Of a stretch of DNA of 64,000 nt, positions 1-9,247 are shown piece after piece. How positions within the stretch are numbered: the stretch's first letter is position 1; the number at the start of each line of letters is the position of its first letter. The translations under genes and the position numbers were made by a program. Origin of the DNA: Theionarchaea archaeon (GTDB taxonomy: Archaea; Methanobacteriota_B; Thermococci; Methanofastidiosales; SZ-28-30); contig JACVGT010000018.1 of the NCBI GenBank assembly GCA_018992685.1, forward strand, positions 186,001-250,000, read 5' to 3'. The notes beneath the pieces are model-generated. The model worked only from the letters and a program-made list of their open reading frames with translations. It was not told the DNA's origin and made no database searches.

Positions 1-799
1 GTATTTTTTCATCCTTTCTGGAATAGGAGACTGCTTTCTCAGGAGTGTCCACTGGAGGATCAGAAACAGTGTCCAATAGGGGCAGAGTCTCAACAGTCCG
101 CGTTTCCAGGATGCTCTGGGAAAGAGTGTTCACGGTGTATATGTAGTATATCCGGGCTTTCTCATCCTCTCTCTGGACCACTACTGACCATATGTGGGGT
201 AAAGCAGTGGGGAGACCATAGCCCTCTTCTCCTGCCTCTTTTTGGACAGTGGCGAGGGCCACTCCTTTTTCGTAGTACCGTATTCCAAAAAAAGTGGCTA
301 CAAGACAGAGAGATACCACCGCGAGGACCTTCACGGTCTTTCTATCCTTGCGATAGTGACCAACTACAGCAGCCAAAAGGAAAATGGCGAAGAAGACTGG
401 ATCAAAGAAACTGGTGATATCGAACACAGTTCTCGAATCTGAGAATGGCCATCGTATAGCCATGCTCCACGGAGTCAGTAAATCAAGGAAAAGGTGACCA
501 AAAGCTCCGATCATGAATAGACAGAGCATCAAGAGGACCTTGTTCTTCTGAAAGTTGGACAGTTGGACAGTCATCACGAGATACAGCAGTCCCAGAACAA
601 GAGCCCCAACAATAACTCCCACAATCGAGTGAGTGACTCCTCTGTGGTACTGGAATACAGCATCTATGCCCCCCAGAATGGAGACACCGTCAAAGTCAGG
701 GAGCATGCATGCCGCTACAAAGAGCACCCAGGATTTCTTATCCAGGTTCAGCCCTCTGCCAATCACGATTCCTACCAGCCCATGAGATATGAGGTCCAT
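1..799 (-). CDS. DUF457/YdjM-family membrane metal-dependent hydrolase, 3' end cut by window edge
   Basis: The frame is read leftwards from an ATG at 799 with AGGTGA seven bases before it, and stays open to position 1, so at least 266 residues are present and the C-terminus is missing. Conserved family features are visible: H6 in the first residues, LPDFDG at 33-38, HRGVTHS at 52-58 and GHLFLDLL around 101-108, separated by several hydrophobic segments. This His/Asp pattern is that of the YdjM/DUF457 inner-membrane putative metal-dependent hydrolases, whose substrate is not established. A second ATG at 803 is in another frame. It stands alone, leftward, with a TATA-like AGTATTTAAC upstream. 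Confidence 0.8.
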   Translation of the reverse strand, partial: MDLISHGLVGIVIGRGLNLDKKSWVLFVAACMLPDFDGVSILGGIDAVFQYHRGVTHSIVGVIVGALVLGLLYLVMTVQLSNFQKNKVLLMLCLFMIGAFGHLFLDLLTPWSMAIRWPFSDSRTVFDITSFFDPVFFAIFLLAAVVGHYRKDRKTVKVLAVVSLCLVATFFGIRYYEKGVALATVQKEAGEEGYGLPTALPHIWSVVVQREDEKARIYYIYTVNTLSQSILETRTVETLPLLDTVSDPPVDTPEKAVSYSRKDEKI

Positions 800-921
800 T
801 CATGAATCACCTGTATATGGTCAATCCAGAGTCTCAATTGTTAAATACTTTCTCACTATCACGGAAATAATCAAAATGTCTGCACAACACAGAACCATCA
901 ATATATTGACGTGTTGTACCT

Positions 922-945
922 TGAGCTTTCTTCCTCGAAAGCTCA
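922..945. other. 9-bp hairpin at the stop codon of the flavoprotein gene
   Basis: TGAGCTTTC and GAAAGCTCA are perfect inverted copies (922-930 and 937-945) around a 6-base loop. The stem starts with the TGA stop of the leftward gene ending at 943. It may end or protect that transcript; there is no T-run behind it, so it is not a standard archaeal terminator. Confidence 0.5.
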
Positions 946-2199
946 TTCCCCTAGTCTAATAACATCAAAGTGCAGTTCCTCATTCACATTTTCAAGTACA
1001 GCTTTTTCCATTTGCACCTTGACCATTTCAGGAGGTTTGACAATCCTCTCCTTTTTTTCCTTGACTACTTCCCCTTGTGAGGATATGATAACCTTCACAT
1101 TCTTCTCAATTTCCTTTACACGTAGGTAAAACACAATGTCTTCCTTGGGATGTCCTCGGATTATCTGAGGAACAACATAACTAACATTTCGTCCCTTTTT
1201 TACTGAAACGACGGTATCCCTTCTCTCTACGGTTCCTTTAACGCAGGCTGCAGCACCTTTACCTGCGACTTCAGCCGCCTGAGATACGTCATCCACCAGG
1301 TCGTGGACATGCACCACATTTCCACAGGCGAATATCCCAGGAACAGAGGTTTCCATCGACTCATCTACCACCGGCCCTCCTGTGGTCAAGTCCATTTCAA
1401 TGGTAGCTTTCCTGGATAACTCGTTTTCTGGAATCAGTCCCACAGACAACAACACGGTATCACACGGAATATACCGTTCAGTTCCAGGTACCGGTTTGAA
1501 TCTCTCATCAACTTGCGCCACTGTCACTCCCTCGACTCTCTCCTTCCCTTTGATGTCAACGATCGTATGTGAAACATGCAAGGGTATCCCATAATCCTCC
1601 AGACACTGAACCACATTTCTGGTCAACCCCCCAGCCCTTGGCAGAATCTCGTATACTCCCTCCACGTCTCCGCCTTCCAGAGAAAATCGCCGAGCCATGA
1701 TTAACCCCACATCGCCTGAACCCAGAACAACCACTTTCTTTCCTGGTAGTAGTCCTTCCATGTTGATGAACCGCTGAGCAACCCCTGCAGTATAAATGCC
1801 TGATGGCCTCTCCCCCGGAATCAAGATCTGTGAGCGTGTTCTTTCCCTGCATCCCATGGCCAGTATTACGGCTTTCGCCTTCATGGTGACCACCCCCTCT
1901 TCGGGATTCACAACAGTCACCTTTTTGTCAGAGTCCAGGTCCACCACCATGCTATTTAGCATAACGCTGATTCCTGTTTTCTCAATCTCCTCAATGTATC
2001 GCTGGGCATATTCAGGACCTGTCAACATCTCGCCAAAGACAAAATTCCCAAACCCATCATGAATACACTGAGGCAGGATACCCCCCAGCTCGAAATCACG
2101 TTCCAGAATTACCACCTGTTGAGCTCCAGCCCTGTATGCACTCAGAGCAGCCGCCAACCCCGCAGGACCGCCTCCAATGACCACAATATCCACATTCAT
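943..2199 (-). CDS. NAD(P)/FAD-dependent pyridine nucleotide-disulfide-type oxidoreductase
   Basis: The 418-residue protein begins with a Rossmann FAD motif (GGGPAG, 9-14), has an MGCRER segment near 117 and a second nucleotide-binding GSGDVG near 160, as in the oxidoreductases that accompany GlpA-like dehydrogenases and the alpha subunits of sarcosine oxidase-type enzymes. The C-terminal 80 residues form a separate domain without a cysteine motif. Its start overlaps the last codons of the upstream GlpA-like gene by 4 bases (ATGA), so the two are translated together. Its likely role is to pass electrons between FAD, NAD(P)H and its partner's iron-sulfur centre; the substrate cannot be read from the sequence. 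Confidence 0.85.
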   Translation of the reverse strand: MNVDIVVIGGGPAGLAAALSAYRAGAQQVVILERDFELGGILPQCIHDGFGNFVFGEMLTGPEYAQRYIEEIEKTGISVMLNSMVVDLDSDKKVTVVNPEEGVVTMKAKAVILAMGCRERTRSQILIPGERPSGIYTAGVAQRFINMEGLLPGKKVVVLGSGDVGLIMARRFSLEGGDVEGVYEILPRAGGLTRNVVQCLEDYGIPLHVSHTIVDIKGKERVEGVTVAQVDERFKPVPGTERYIPCDTVLLSVGLIPENELSRKATIEMDLTTGGPVVDESMETSVPGIFACGNVVHVHDLVDDVSQAAEVAGKGAAACVKGTVERRDTVVSVKKGRNVSYVVPQIIRGHPKEDIVFYLRVKEIEKNVKVIISSQGEVVKEKKERIVKPPEMVKVQMEKAVLENVNEELHFDVIRLGE

Positions 2200-3953
2200 G
2201 AGACCACCTTTGTTTTGCTGGCCACAATGTATGATCCTCCACCCTTTTTCGTAACTCTCTCCAGTGGTAAGCCCTGCTCTCTGGACAGTATTTCAGCTAC
2301 CCTGGGTCCACAGAACCCACCCTGACACCTTCCCATCCCCGCCCTGGTTCTCCTCTTGACTGCGTCCATAGTCACAGCTGGTATTGACCCATGGATTGCA
2401 TTAACAATCTCAGCTTCAGTAACCTGCTCACATCGACACACTATGTGTCCATATCGTGAATTTTTCTTGATCAGTTCTGTCTTTTCTTCTGCAGACAGTT
2501 CTTTAAACACTGGAGGTGCCTTCCTCACTGGGTTAAACCCTTCCTTCTCCTTCAAAGGAACACCTGATTTTCTCAATATGTCCACAACCCTCTTGGCAAT
2601 CACAGGAGCAGCTGTCAACCCGGGGGATTGTATGCCTGCTGCATGGATGAATCCCCTTACCCTGGAAGGTCCAATCACGAAATCTTCAGTGTACGTGGCA
2701 GCTCTCACGCCGGCAAAATATGTAATAACAGAATTCAAGGGAAATTCGGGGACTGCTGGATGGTATTTCTCCACCATGGTCTCAAGTTCACTCTTGCTCA
2801 CAGATGTATCCTCCCTGTCTGAGACTTCCACTGCTGTGGGTCCCCACAACATGTTGCCGTCCACGGTCTCTAGGACCCCGCCTCCCTTGGTATGGGGATC
2901 CTGAGGGAATCGTAACTCGCTAACCTGGTGTGTAAGATACCCCTCAGTCTTATCAAAGAGCAAGATACTTCCTTTCCGGGGATGGATTGTGTACTCTCTG
3001 GCCCCTGCCATGCCGGCAATCACATCCGCATACACACCTGCTGCATTGATCACGGTCCTACAGGAAATGTCCCCTCTGGAGGTTGCTACTTTCCTGACAG
3101 CATCATTCTCTACCATAATGTCGAGCACTTCAGTATCTAGAACAAAGGTGACTCCATTCTCGACAGCGTTTTCTGCCAGGGCAATTGTGATCTTATAGGG
3201 ACAGGTTACACCATACCCAGGCATTAATATGGCTTTTACTGCCCTTTTCGTTATGTGGGGCTCCATCTGTAGCAGTTCCTTTCTGTTCACAACGCGGGGA
3301 GTATCTCCCACACTTTTGCCCCTGTGAGCCACAAAGTATGGTACTATGTACGTGAGAATAATTCGGGAAAGAAAAGAAGGAACCCACTGGGGCAGACTCT
3401 CCTCTGTTAATAAGATTAAGAGCCCATTCTTCTCATAGGGAACATCCAGATCTTCTGCAATCTTTTGGTATAGAGGCCAGGCTTCAGCACACAATTCTTT
3501 CTTAAGAGTGCCGGATTTCTCTCCGACCCCGGTGTGGATCTGTCCATTATTGGCTTTGGTTGCCCCACATGCCACATCTGATTCTTTTTCCACCACCACA
3601 ACATCTAGATTATACCGGGACAGCTCCCTGGCAACAAAACAGCCAATGACCCCTGCCCCTATGATGACTACATCTGTTTTTCCTGGAAGTTTCATACGTA
3701 TTCCAGAATCTCTGAAAAAGGACTGAGCCTCATCTTTACGCTCTGTGATATCTCTGCTTTTAGTATTATTGACAATCCCCCTCACTCCTTTCAGGCTGCC
3801 CGCATAGTGACCTATCTGCACCACGTCGTCCCATGTGTCAGCTAATCCAGCAATGGTGACAATTCTATCTTCTACAGAAACTTTAATAGACGATAGATTC
3901 TTTTTTTCCAGGAATTTTTCTAATTTTTTCTTTATTTTTTCATTTGTGGTCAT
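2196..3953 (-). CDS. GlpA-like FAD dehydrogenase with N-terminal BON domain and C-terminal [2Fe-2S] BFD domain
   Basis: Three parts are visible in 585 residues. Residues 1-65 form a BON-like domain (IVTIAGLADTWDD). Residues 93-480 are a DAO-type FAD domain with GAGVIG at 99-104. Residues 497-560 are a BFD-like domain with C506, C508, C543 and C548 to bind a [2Fe-2S] cluster. The DAO plus BFD order is that of anaerobic glycerol-3-phosphate dehydrogenase GlpA and relatives; the leading BON domain is unusual. It has its own promoter (CATTTAAAATC about 45 bases upstream) and GGAGGG before the ATG. It is the first gene of a pair with the oxidoreductase that follows. The substrate is probably glycerol-3-phosphate or another alpha-hydroxy/amino compound. 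Confidence 0.8.
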   Translation of the reverse strand: MTTNEKIKKKLEKFLEKKNLSSIKVSVEDRIVTIAGLADTWDDVVQIGHYAGSLKGVRGIVNNTKSRDITERKDEAQSFFRDSGIRMKLPGKTDVVIIGAGVIGCFVARELSRYNLDVVVVEKESDVACGATKANNGQIHTGVGEKSGTLKKELCAEAWPLYQKIAEDLDVPYEKNGLLILLTEESLPQWVPSFLSRIILTYIVPYFVAHRGKSVGDTPRVVNRKELLQMEPHITKRAVKAILMPGYGVTCPYKITIALAENAVENGVTFVLDTEVLDIMVENDAVRKVATSRGDISCRTVINAAGVYADVIAGMAGAREYTIHPRKGSILLFDKTEGYLTHQVSELRFPQDPHTKGGGVLETVDGNMLWGPTAVEVSDREDTSVSKSELETMVEKYHPAVPEFPLNSVITYFAGVRAATYTEDFVIGPSRVRGFIHAAGIQSPGLTAAPVIAKRVVDILRKSGVPLKEKEGFNPVRKAPPVFKELSAEEKTELIKKNSRYGHIVCRCEQVTEAEIVNAIHGSIPAVTMDAVKRRTRAGMGRCQGGFCGPRVAEILSREQGLPLERVTKKGGGSYIVASKTKVVS

Positions 3954-4107
3954 AGTAGTCCCTCCAGCAACCTCAGATCACCAAGAACGGGCTAAGATTT
4001 TAAATGTTTCTGTGTACTGAAGCGTCTTTTCTAGGAATTGAGCAGGAAGCAGCATCATAGCTCTGTGTCCACAGCAATCCACTGAATCCTTCAGCAGAAT
4101 CTATACT

Positions 4108-5310
4108 CTATTGATTCATGCTTTCAAAAACGATTTCTGACAGATCACGCGATTCAGAATTCCTGGTCCTCTTAAAAGCAATTTTGCACGCAGGGCAGGC
4201 AGTGACCACAGTGTCAGCAAGCTCACACAACTCACTGTCCCTAGCTCGCAGCAGTGTGACAGAAAGTTCAGGATTGGTCATGGCCAGGAGCCCACCTATT
4301 CCGCAGCATCGAGTGTGCTCCCTGGTCAGAGGAGGCTCCCTCACGGATACGCCCGGGATAGCTTCCAAGACCCTTCTTGGCTGTTCAATGATATGCAATT
4401 TCCTGGCCAGGACACAGGGATCATGATACACCAGGTCTTTGTTGAGCTCTTTCAACTGAATCTTCCCTTGTTCAATCAATTCCAGAAAATACTCAGACGT
4501 GTGCATCACGTCAGCTTTCACGGGGAATCCTGCTTCAGCATATACGTCCTTGAAGGTATACACACACTCAGGACAGCTACAGATCATCTTCTTACAGCCA
4601 CTTTTCTCAATGATATCTGCATTACGGGCTGCGAATTCCTTGAAATCATTTTCAAACCCCAAGAGATTCAAAGGAGCCCCGCAGCACCATTCCTCGGGTA
4701 ACGTAGTCACAGCAATTCCTACTTTCTCGAGAATCTTCATGGTGGTCTGGGCAATGACTCGTTCCTTGTTCAGCACCGTGCACCCAGCAACGTACAGTAT
4801 ATCTGCTTCTCGTGGCTCCAGCCCCAGGGAAGTCCTGGAATTCTGATAGATGGTGTGGCTGTTGACAATCTGATCTCTAATGCCCATCAGCATCTCTGGA
4901 GCCAGATTCCTGTCCACCAGATCTCTTCTCACCCCTATTAAGAGATCATCCACAGAAAAATCAAAAGGACACCACTGCTGGCATGCAGAACATGCAGCAC
5001 ATGCATACATCAAATCCACGGCATCTTGAGATGAAACCCGGCCCATCTCCAGTAAATAAGCTATCCGTGCCCTGCCTGCGGGTGCATATGTTTCAGACTT
5101 GGCTGCCTGCAACACGGGGCAATCAAATCGGCACATATTAGGACAGAGTGCACACTTCAAAATGTCATCCACGTGTGCCTTCGTTTTGCCATCTGGTAGA
5201 TACTTCTTCTTTGCTGTGAGAAACCTGACCACAACTTCCTTTTGCGTAGAAAGGGCCAACCTTGAGATAGCTTTTGCAATCCAGAAATACTTTTTGAATT
5301 CTTCCAGCAT
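4108..5310 (-). CDS. GlpC/GlcF/HdrD-type iron-sulfur protein with two CCG domains
   Basis: The N-terminal region holds two [4Fe-4S] motifs (C53, C56, C60, C64 and C104, C107, C110, C114), followed by two cysteine-rich CCG domains with WCCGAP and RCCGIGG. This is the layout of GlpC, GlcF and HdrD, which carry electrons from a flavoprotein to a membrane or thiol acceptor. It starts one base after the stop of the FAD_binding_4 gene upstream, so the two probably form one enzyme, as GlcD and GlcF do. 400 residues is normal for the family. There are no membrane segments. Confidence 0.88.
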   Translation of the reverse strand: MLEEFKKYFWIAKAISRLALSTQKEVVVRFLTAKKKYLPDGKTKAHVDDILKCALCPNMCRFDCPVLQAAKSETYAPAGRARIAYLLEMGRVSSQDAVDLMYACAACSACQQWCPFDFSVDDLLIGVRRDLVDRNLAPEMLMGIRDQIVNSHTIYQNSRTSLGLEPREADILYVAGCTVLNKERVIAQTTMKILEKVGIAVTTLPEEWCCGAPLNLLGFENDFKEFAARNADIIEKSGCKKMICSCPECVYTFKDVYAEAGFPVKADVMHTSEYFLELIEQGKIQLKELNKDLVYHDPCVLARKLHIIEQPRRVLEAIPGVSVREPPLTREHTRCCGIGGLLAMTNPELSVTLLRARDSELCELADTVVTACPACKIAFKRTRNSESRDLSEIVFESMNQ

Positions 5311-5311
5311 G

Positions 5312-6790
5312 TTATAACCCCATTTTTCCCGGATTCATTACATACTCAGGATCCAATGCTTTCTTTATCGTTCTCAGAACTTCAAGAGATGATCCCAGTT
5401 CCTGTTGTACCCACGGGCTCCGCAAGATTCCAATGCCGTGGTGATGACTTATGGAACCTCCAGCGTGCAAGCACGCTTTCATGGCAGCATCCCATACAGT
5501 CTGGTAGAAATCTGTAGGACTCCCAGTCATGGGTGTTCCCCCGAAAGTGAAATAGAAACACACACCCTGGGGATAGAAGTGTGAGGCGTGGGCAGATGCG
5601 ATAATCACCCCGTCAATTGATTTCATTGCAGAAATCATGGATTGATATAACTCCATGGATTTATCCCACATGACAGAGACTTCAATGGTGTCAAAAACAA
5701 CATCTCGGGGGGTGAATTCTGAGATTTCCTTCACATTGAAGCGGGTCTCTAACCAGTGGGCTGCGGGTCCCTCACCTACTGAGATTCCGCCGTGCTCTGT
5801 GCATACTGCATGAGAGACGGATCCTTCAAGGTCTACCAGCTCTCTGTCTCCTTCCAGAATCAGAATCAAAACACACTTTCCTCTTGTCTTCTTTGTACGG
5901 TAAAAATGCCTTTCTGTCTCCACCTGATCATATAATCGGGCCACAGCAGGAAAGATGCCTCTTCTCAAGATGATTCGTATGGATTCTAATGCCTCTTCCA
6001 GATGGGAAAAAACATAGGATTGCAATACCCTCTTTTCAGGGTAGGGCCAGATCTTCAGGGTTGCTTCTGTAATGATTCCGAGGGTCCCTTCTGCTCCCAG
6101 CAGGAGCATGTCAATCCGGGGGCCTGTGGAGGATTTGGGAACTGGTTTTGACCTGATAATTGTCCCCTGAGGGAAAACGGCTTCCAAGGAAATGAGTATG
6201 TCATCAATCTTGCCGTATTTAGTGGAGAATTGACCTGCCGCCCTGCAAGCAAGCCACCCACCTAGCGTGGAGCAGTACAATGACTGTGGTATGTGTCCCA
6301 GAGTGTAGCCCTTCTGATTGAGGAAGCGTTCCAAATTCATGCCGTTGATCCCTGGTTGGACAGTTATAGTCAAATTAGTATCGTCAAGGGCTAGAACTGC
6401 ATTCATTCTCTTCATGTCGACGATAATTCCTCCCTGAACAGGGATAGCTGCTCCTAGTACTCCTGATCCTTCCCCAAAAGGTGTAACAGCCAGGTTTTCT
6501 TCATTAGCCATCCTCATGATGCGAGAAATGTGATCTGCTGTTTCCGGCCACACCACGAATTCGGGAAGGGCAGGGACTTTCCCCTCTAACATCCATCTCA
6601 GTGCAATGGGCCAGTAGTCTCTAGAATAGGACAGCCGATCCAGCTCCCTGTGAGACACATTTCGCTTACCCACTATCTTCTGTAGGTTCACCAGGATCTG
6701 TTCTTTCTGTTCAGCAGACAACGGTGTCTGTGGGTAGACTATTTCGTAGTCCGAGCCATGAGTGTGTCCTGTAGTATTTTCTGAAGACAT
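5312..6790 (-). CDS. FAD-binding type 4 oxidase, alkylglycerone-phosphate synthase/GlcD-like
   Basis: About 492 residues with a PCMH/FAD_binding_4 domain in the first half (FVVWPETADHIS, then TPFGEGSGVLGA) and a C-terminal flavin-linked oxidase domain. Near residue 450 it has SHHHGIG, the triple-histidine active-site signature of alkylglycerone-phosphate synthase, where glycolate and D-lactate dehydrogenases usually show EHGIG. The next gene encodes a GlcF/GlpC-like protein, which fits a GlcD-type dehydrogenase. So this could be an ether-bond-forming AGPS or a 2-hydroxyacid dehydrogenase of the AGPS-like branch. The ATG at 6790 is chosen because GAGGAA lies nine bases before it; a GTG at 6799 is possible. 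Confidence 0.8.
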   Translation of the reverse strand: MSSENTTGHTHGSDYEIVYPQTPLSAEQKEQILVNLQKIVGKRNVSHRELDRLSYSRDYWPIALRWMLEGKVPALPEFVVWPETADHISRIMRMANEENLAVTPFGEGSGVLGAAIPVQGGIIVDMKRMNAVLALDDTNLTITVQPGINGMNLERFLNQKGYTLGHIPQSLYCSTLGGWLACRAAGQFSTKYGKIDDILISLEAVFPQGTIIRSKPVPKSSTGPRIDMLLLGAEGTLGIITEATLKIWPYPEKRVLQSYVFSHLEEALESIRIILRRGIFPAVARLYDQVETERHFYRTKKTRGKCVLILILEGDRELVDLEGSVSHAVCTEHGGISVGEGPAAHWLETRFNVKEISEFTPRDVVFDTIEVSVMWDKSMELYQSMISAMKSIDGVIIASAHASHFYPQGVCFYFTFGGTPMTGSPTDFYQTVWDAAMKACLHAGGSISHHHGIGILRSPWVQQELGSSLEVLRTIKKALDPEYVMNPGKMGL

Positions 6791-6827
6791 GATATTCACT
6801 TCCTCAGTACCCGTATCAATAAAAGGT

Positions 6828-6836
6828 ATTTAAATT
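6828..6836 (-). promoter_or_regulatory. TATA-like promoter of the redox cluster
   Basis: On the minus strand GAATTTAAATACC lies about 40 bases before the ATG at 6790. This leaves room for a short leader holding the GAGGAA binding site. With the rightward promoter at 7074 it fills most of the 335-base gap 6791-7125, which has no other convincing gene. Confidence 0.5.
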
Positions 6837-7073
6837 CTCCTGTAGATTTTTTCTTTGCCTGAGTACATCGTTTAATTACTTTCTCTATTCCTCGTTTTTC
6901 TTCCATACTTGTGGTTCCTCAATAAGACTCCTGACACACCCTGAGGTTGTCCGGGATGGAATCCTTTCAGGTTCTGAGAATCGAAAGTCCCTTGTGCCGG
7001 GTCTGATAGAGAGCAGTGTGAACACGCATTCTGCACGGATTTCATCATTTCTCCTTAGCGCAGGCAGGGAAAT

Positions 7074-7083
7074 CCTTATATGG
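7074..7083 (+). promoter_or_regulatory. TATA-like promoter of the subtilisin gene
   Basis: CCTTATATGG lies about 45 bases before the ATG at 7126, with GAGGTGA at 7114-7120 as ribosome binding site. Together they favour 7126 over an in-frame start at 6994. Confidence 0.55.
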
Positions 7084-7125
7084 ATAAGACGCCCAAGAAT
7101 AAGAAATGTAAAAGAGGTGAGAACC

Positions 7126-8268
7126 ATGAGGAAATTCGCGATAGGAGTTCTTGTTGCATTTCTGCTGCTGTCGTTGTATTCTGTGTCTGCTCCAGCACCC
7201 GAGAGAGTGATCGTGGTCTTTAATACGGGGCCAGATGTGGGGCTGGTGAGTCAGTACGGACAGGTTCATCAAACCTTCCACTTGATTCCTGCTGTTGTGG
7301 CGACACTCCCTCAGCATGCAGTTGAAGCACTCTCCAAGAACCCCAACATCAAGTACATTCAGATAGATCACTACAGGCCATACGTGGGCCCACCAGCAGA
7401 GGTGAAAGCCAAACCGGAACCTCCTGCTGAAGAACTTCCCTGGGGTGTGGACAGAATCGATGCTGACCTGGCTTGGAGCACCAGTAAGGGAACAGGTGTC
7501 AAGGTAGCCATCGTGGATACCGGGATTGACATGGATCACCCGGACCTGGTTGCAAACATTAAAGGCGGATTCAATGCCATTGCACCTTCCAGAAAGTACA
7601 AAGATCCCAGTAATTTCGATGATGATCATGGTCATGGAAGCCACTGCGCAGGAATCGTGGCGGCCGTTGACAATGAGATTGGGGTCATCGGTGTGGCACC
7701 AGAGGCATGGTTATACGGTGTCAAAGTACTAGATTCATCTGGTTCGGGGTATGATTCAGACATCATTGAGGGAATTCAGTGGTGCGTGGACAATGACATC
7801 CAGGTGCTCTCCATGAGTTTCGGAGGATATGATGATGATCAGACCTTCCACGATGCCATTGATGCTGCCTGGAATGCAGGATTGCTCCTGGTAGCAGCAG
7901 CCGGAAATGAAGGATATGAAGAACCTGACCTGTATCCTGCTGGCTACTCTACAGTGATGGCAATTTCTGCCATGGACTCCAGTGACGCAATCGTCGAATG
8001 GAGCAACACGGGCTCAGAAATTGAACTGGCAGCACCAGGTGTTAGCATTTACTCAACCTACAAGAGAGGTGGATACACTACCATGTCGGGTACGTCCATG
8101 GCCTGCCCCCACGTTTCTGGTACGGCAGCTCTGGTGTGGGCTGTTCATCCCAGTTACACAAATGCCCAGGTCAGGCAGACCCTCTGGAATACAGCGGAAG
8201 ACCTAGGGGTTTCTGGATGGGATCCATACTACGGCTATGGGTTGGTAGATGCTCAAGCAGCAGTTTGA
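7126..8268 (+). CDS. Secreted subtilisin-like serine protease (S8 family)
   Basis: From the ATG at 7126 the 380-residue product starts with a signal peptide (about 1-22), then an I9-type propeptide (about 27-81) and a complete S8 catalytic domain. The triad is D131 (VDTG), H170 (HGSHCAG) and S324 (GTSMACPH), with oxyanion N261 in AAAGNEG. The size is that of a minimal pyrolysin/thermitase-type enzyme with no C-terminal anchor, so it is probably released to degrade proteins outside the cell. GAGGTGA five bases before the ATG supports this start. It is a single gene with its own promoter and a T-rich tail. Confidence 0.95.
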   Translation: MRKFAIGVLVAFLLLSLYSVSAPAPERVIVVFNTGPDVGLVSQYGQVHQTFHLIPAVVATLPQHAVEALSKNPNIKYIQIDHYRPYVGPPAEVKAKPEPPAEELPWGVDRIDADLAWSTSKGTGVKVAIVDTGIDMDHPDLVANIKGGFNAIAPSRKYKDPSNFDDDHGHGSHCAGIVAAVDNEIGVIGVAPEAWLYGVKVLDSSGSGYDSDIIEGIQWCVDNDIQVLSMSFGGYDDDQTFHDAIDAAWNAGLLLVAAAGNEGYEEPDLYPAGYSTVMAISAMDSSDAIVEWSNTGSEIELAAPGVSIYSTYKRGGYTTMSGTSMACPHVSGTAALVWAVHPSYTNAQVRQTLWNTAEDLGVSGWDPYYGYGLVDAQAAV

Positions 8269-8300
8269 ATTTAATTCTTTTCTTTCTTTTCTTGATTGCG
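8268..8300 (+). terminator. T-rich transcription stop after the protease
   Basis: The stop codon is followed by a pyrimidine stretch rich in T (TTCTTTTCTTTCTTTTCTT), the usual form of intrinsic archaeal termination. Confidence 0.5.
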
Positions 8301-8500
8301 AACTCTTTGGTGGAAGTCATCAAAGTTCTGAGGTAGGTGAATGTGTAGCTGGGGTTGATTCACCAGGCCACGGTATGGAAGAGTGGCTTCACGCATCACT
8401 TTCTCGCTCTGAATTATCACAGTCAACAGCAGAACTCAGTTCAAAAGAAAGAGGTTGACCAGGGAGTCTGGTGTCAACCTCGGTTCGGTTTCCAGCGAAC

Positions 8501-9247
8501 CTATACCAATCTCTTGTAGGCGTGCCTGTACAGAGAACATCCCACGAATATAAAAATGTCTCCAGAAAGCCACAGAAGATCCACAGGATGGCCACTCCAG
8601 TACAACTCTTCCCAGGTGAGATACGAGAATGCCAGATCAGCAAAAGAGAACAGTATGAATCCTACTGAAATCAGGATCCATGATCTGCCTAGGCGGCCTC
8701 CAAAGTACACAAAGCACAGAAGAAAGGCAGCATACAGCAACGCCATATCACCAATGGGATACGTCAAGTCTAGGAATTTTTCTGTTGTGGAGATTTCATC
8801 TGATATTGCGATGGAATACAGCAACGTCCAGATCATTATGACAGAGGCAATAAGAACAAGAGCCAGAATTCCCGTTTTTTTAGCGCTGCCAAGATCTATA
8901 TCCAGTCTCCTATACTCCAGGAAAAGAGCAGCAAAAAGCACAGGATATCCAGCAAGCCAGGAGACATCTGCCACAGAAGGGAAAGGTACTTCCTGTAGGG
9001 TTTCTTCTAGATACAGCCACAGGGTTTCGCCTCCCAGGTACAGAAGCAGTCCCAGAGCCAAAAGCATCCACACAGTACTTTCTCCTTCTCTTTCTCTCAA
9101 GCGAAGCCAGGTGAGGACTGAAGCAGCGAACCCCAGGAAGGCAGCTATCACTGCAAGAGCGTCAGTGAGCGTTGGAGCGGGGTACACAGCATAAATAACA
9201 ACCGCCGCTGCCATAAAGAGAGCAGCTATACCATATTCAATTTTCAT
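8501..9247 (-). CDS. Polytopic membrane protein resembling 7TM sensory input domains
   Basis: The 248 residues make about eight hydrophobic segments. Motifs such as PFPSVADVSWLAGYP, YPIGDMALLYAAF and a late LLWLSGDIF resemble the multi-pass N-terminal modules of bacterial GGDEF signalling proteins, but here the module stands alone with no cytoplasmic output domain. Its start overlaps the stop of the DUF4388-like gene upstream by 4 bases, so it belongs to a three-gene leftward unit. The function is unknown; a membrane receptor that works through the DUF4388-like partners is one idea. Confidence 0.6.
   Translation of the reverse strand: MKIEYGIAALFMAAAVVIYAVYPAPTLTDALAVIAAFLGFAASVLTWLRLREREGESTVWMLLALGLLLYLGGETLWLYLEETLQEVPFPSVADVSWLAGYPVLFAALFLEYRRLDIDLGSAKKTGILALVLIASVIMIWTLLYSIAISDEISTTEKFLDLTYPIGDMALLYAAFLLCFVYFGGRLGRSWILISVGFILFSFADLAFSYLTWEELYWSGHPVDLLWLSGDIFIFVGCSLYRHAYKRLV

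Noticed and set aside
8556-9194. Rightward 212-residue frame opposite the membrane protein
   Set aside because: Arg/Ser-rich shadow; the leftward frame has clear membrane segments and overlaps its operon partner.
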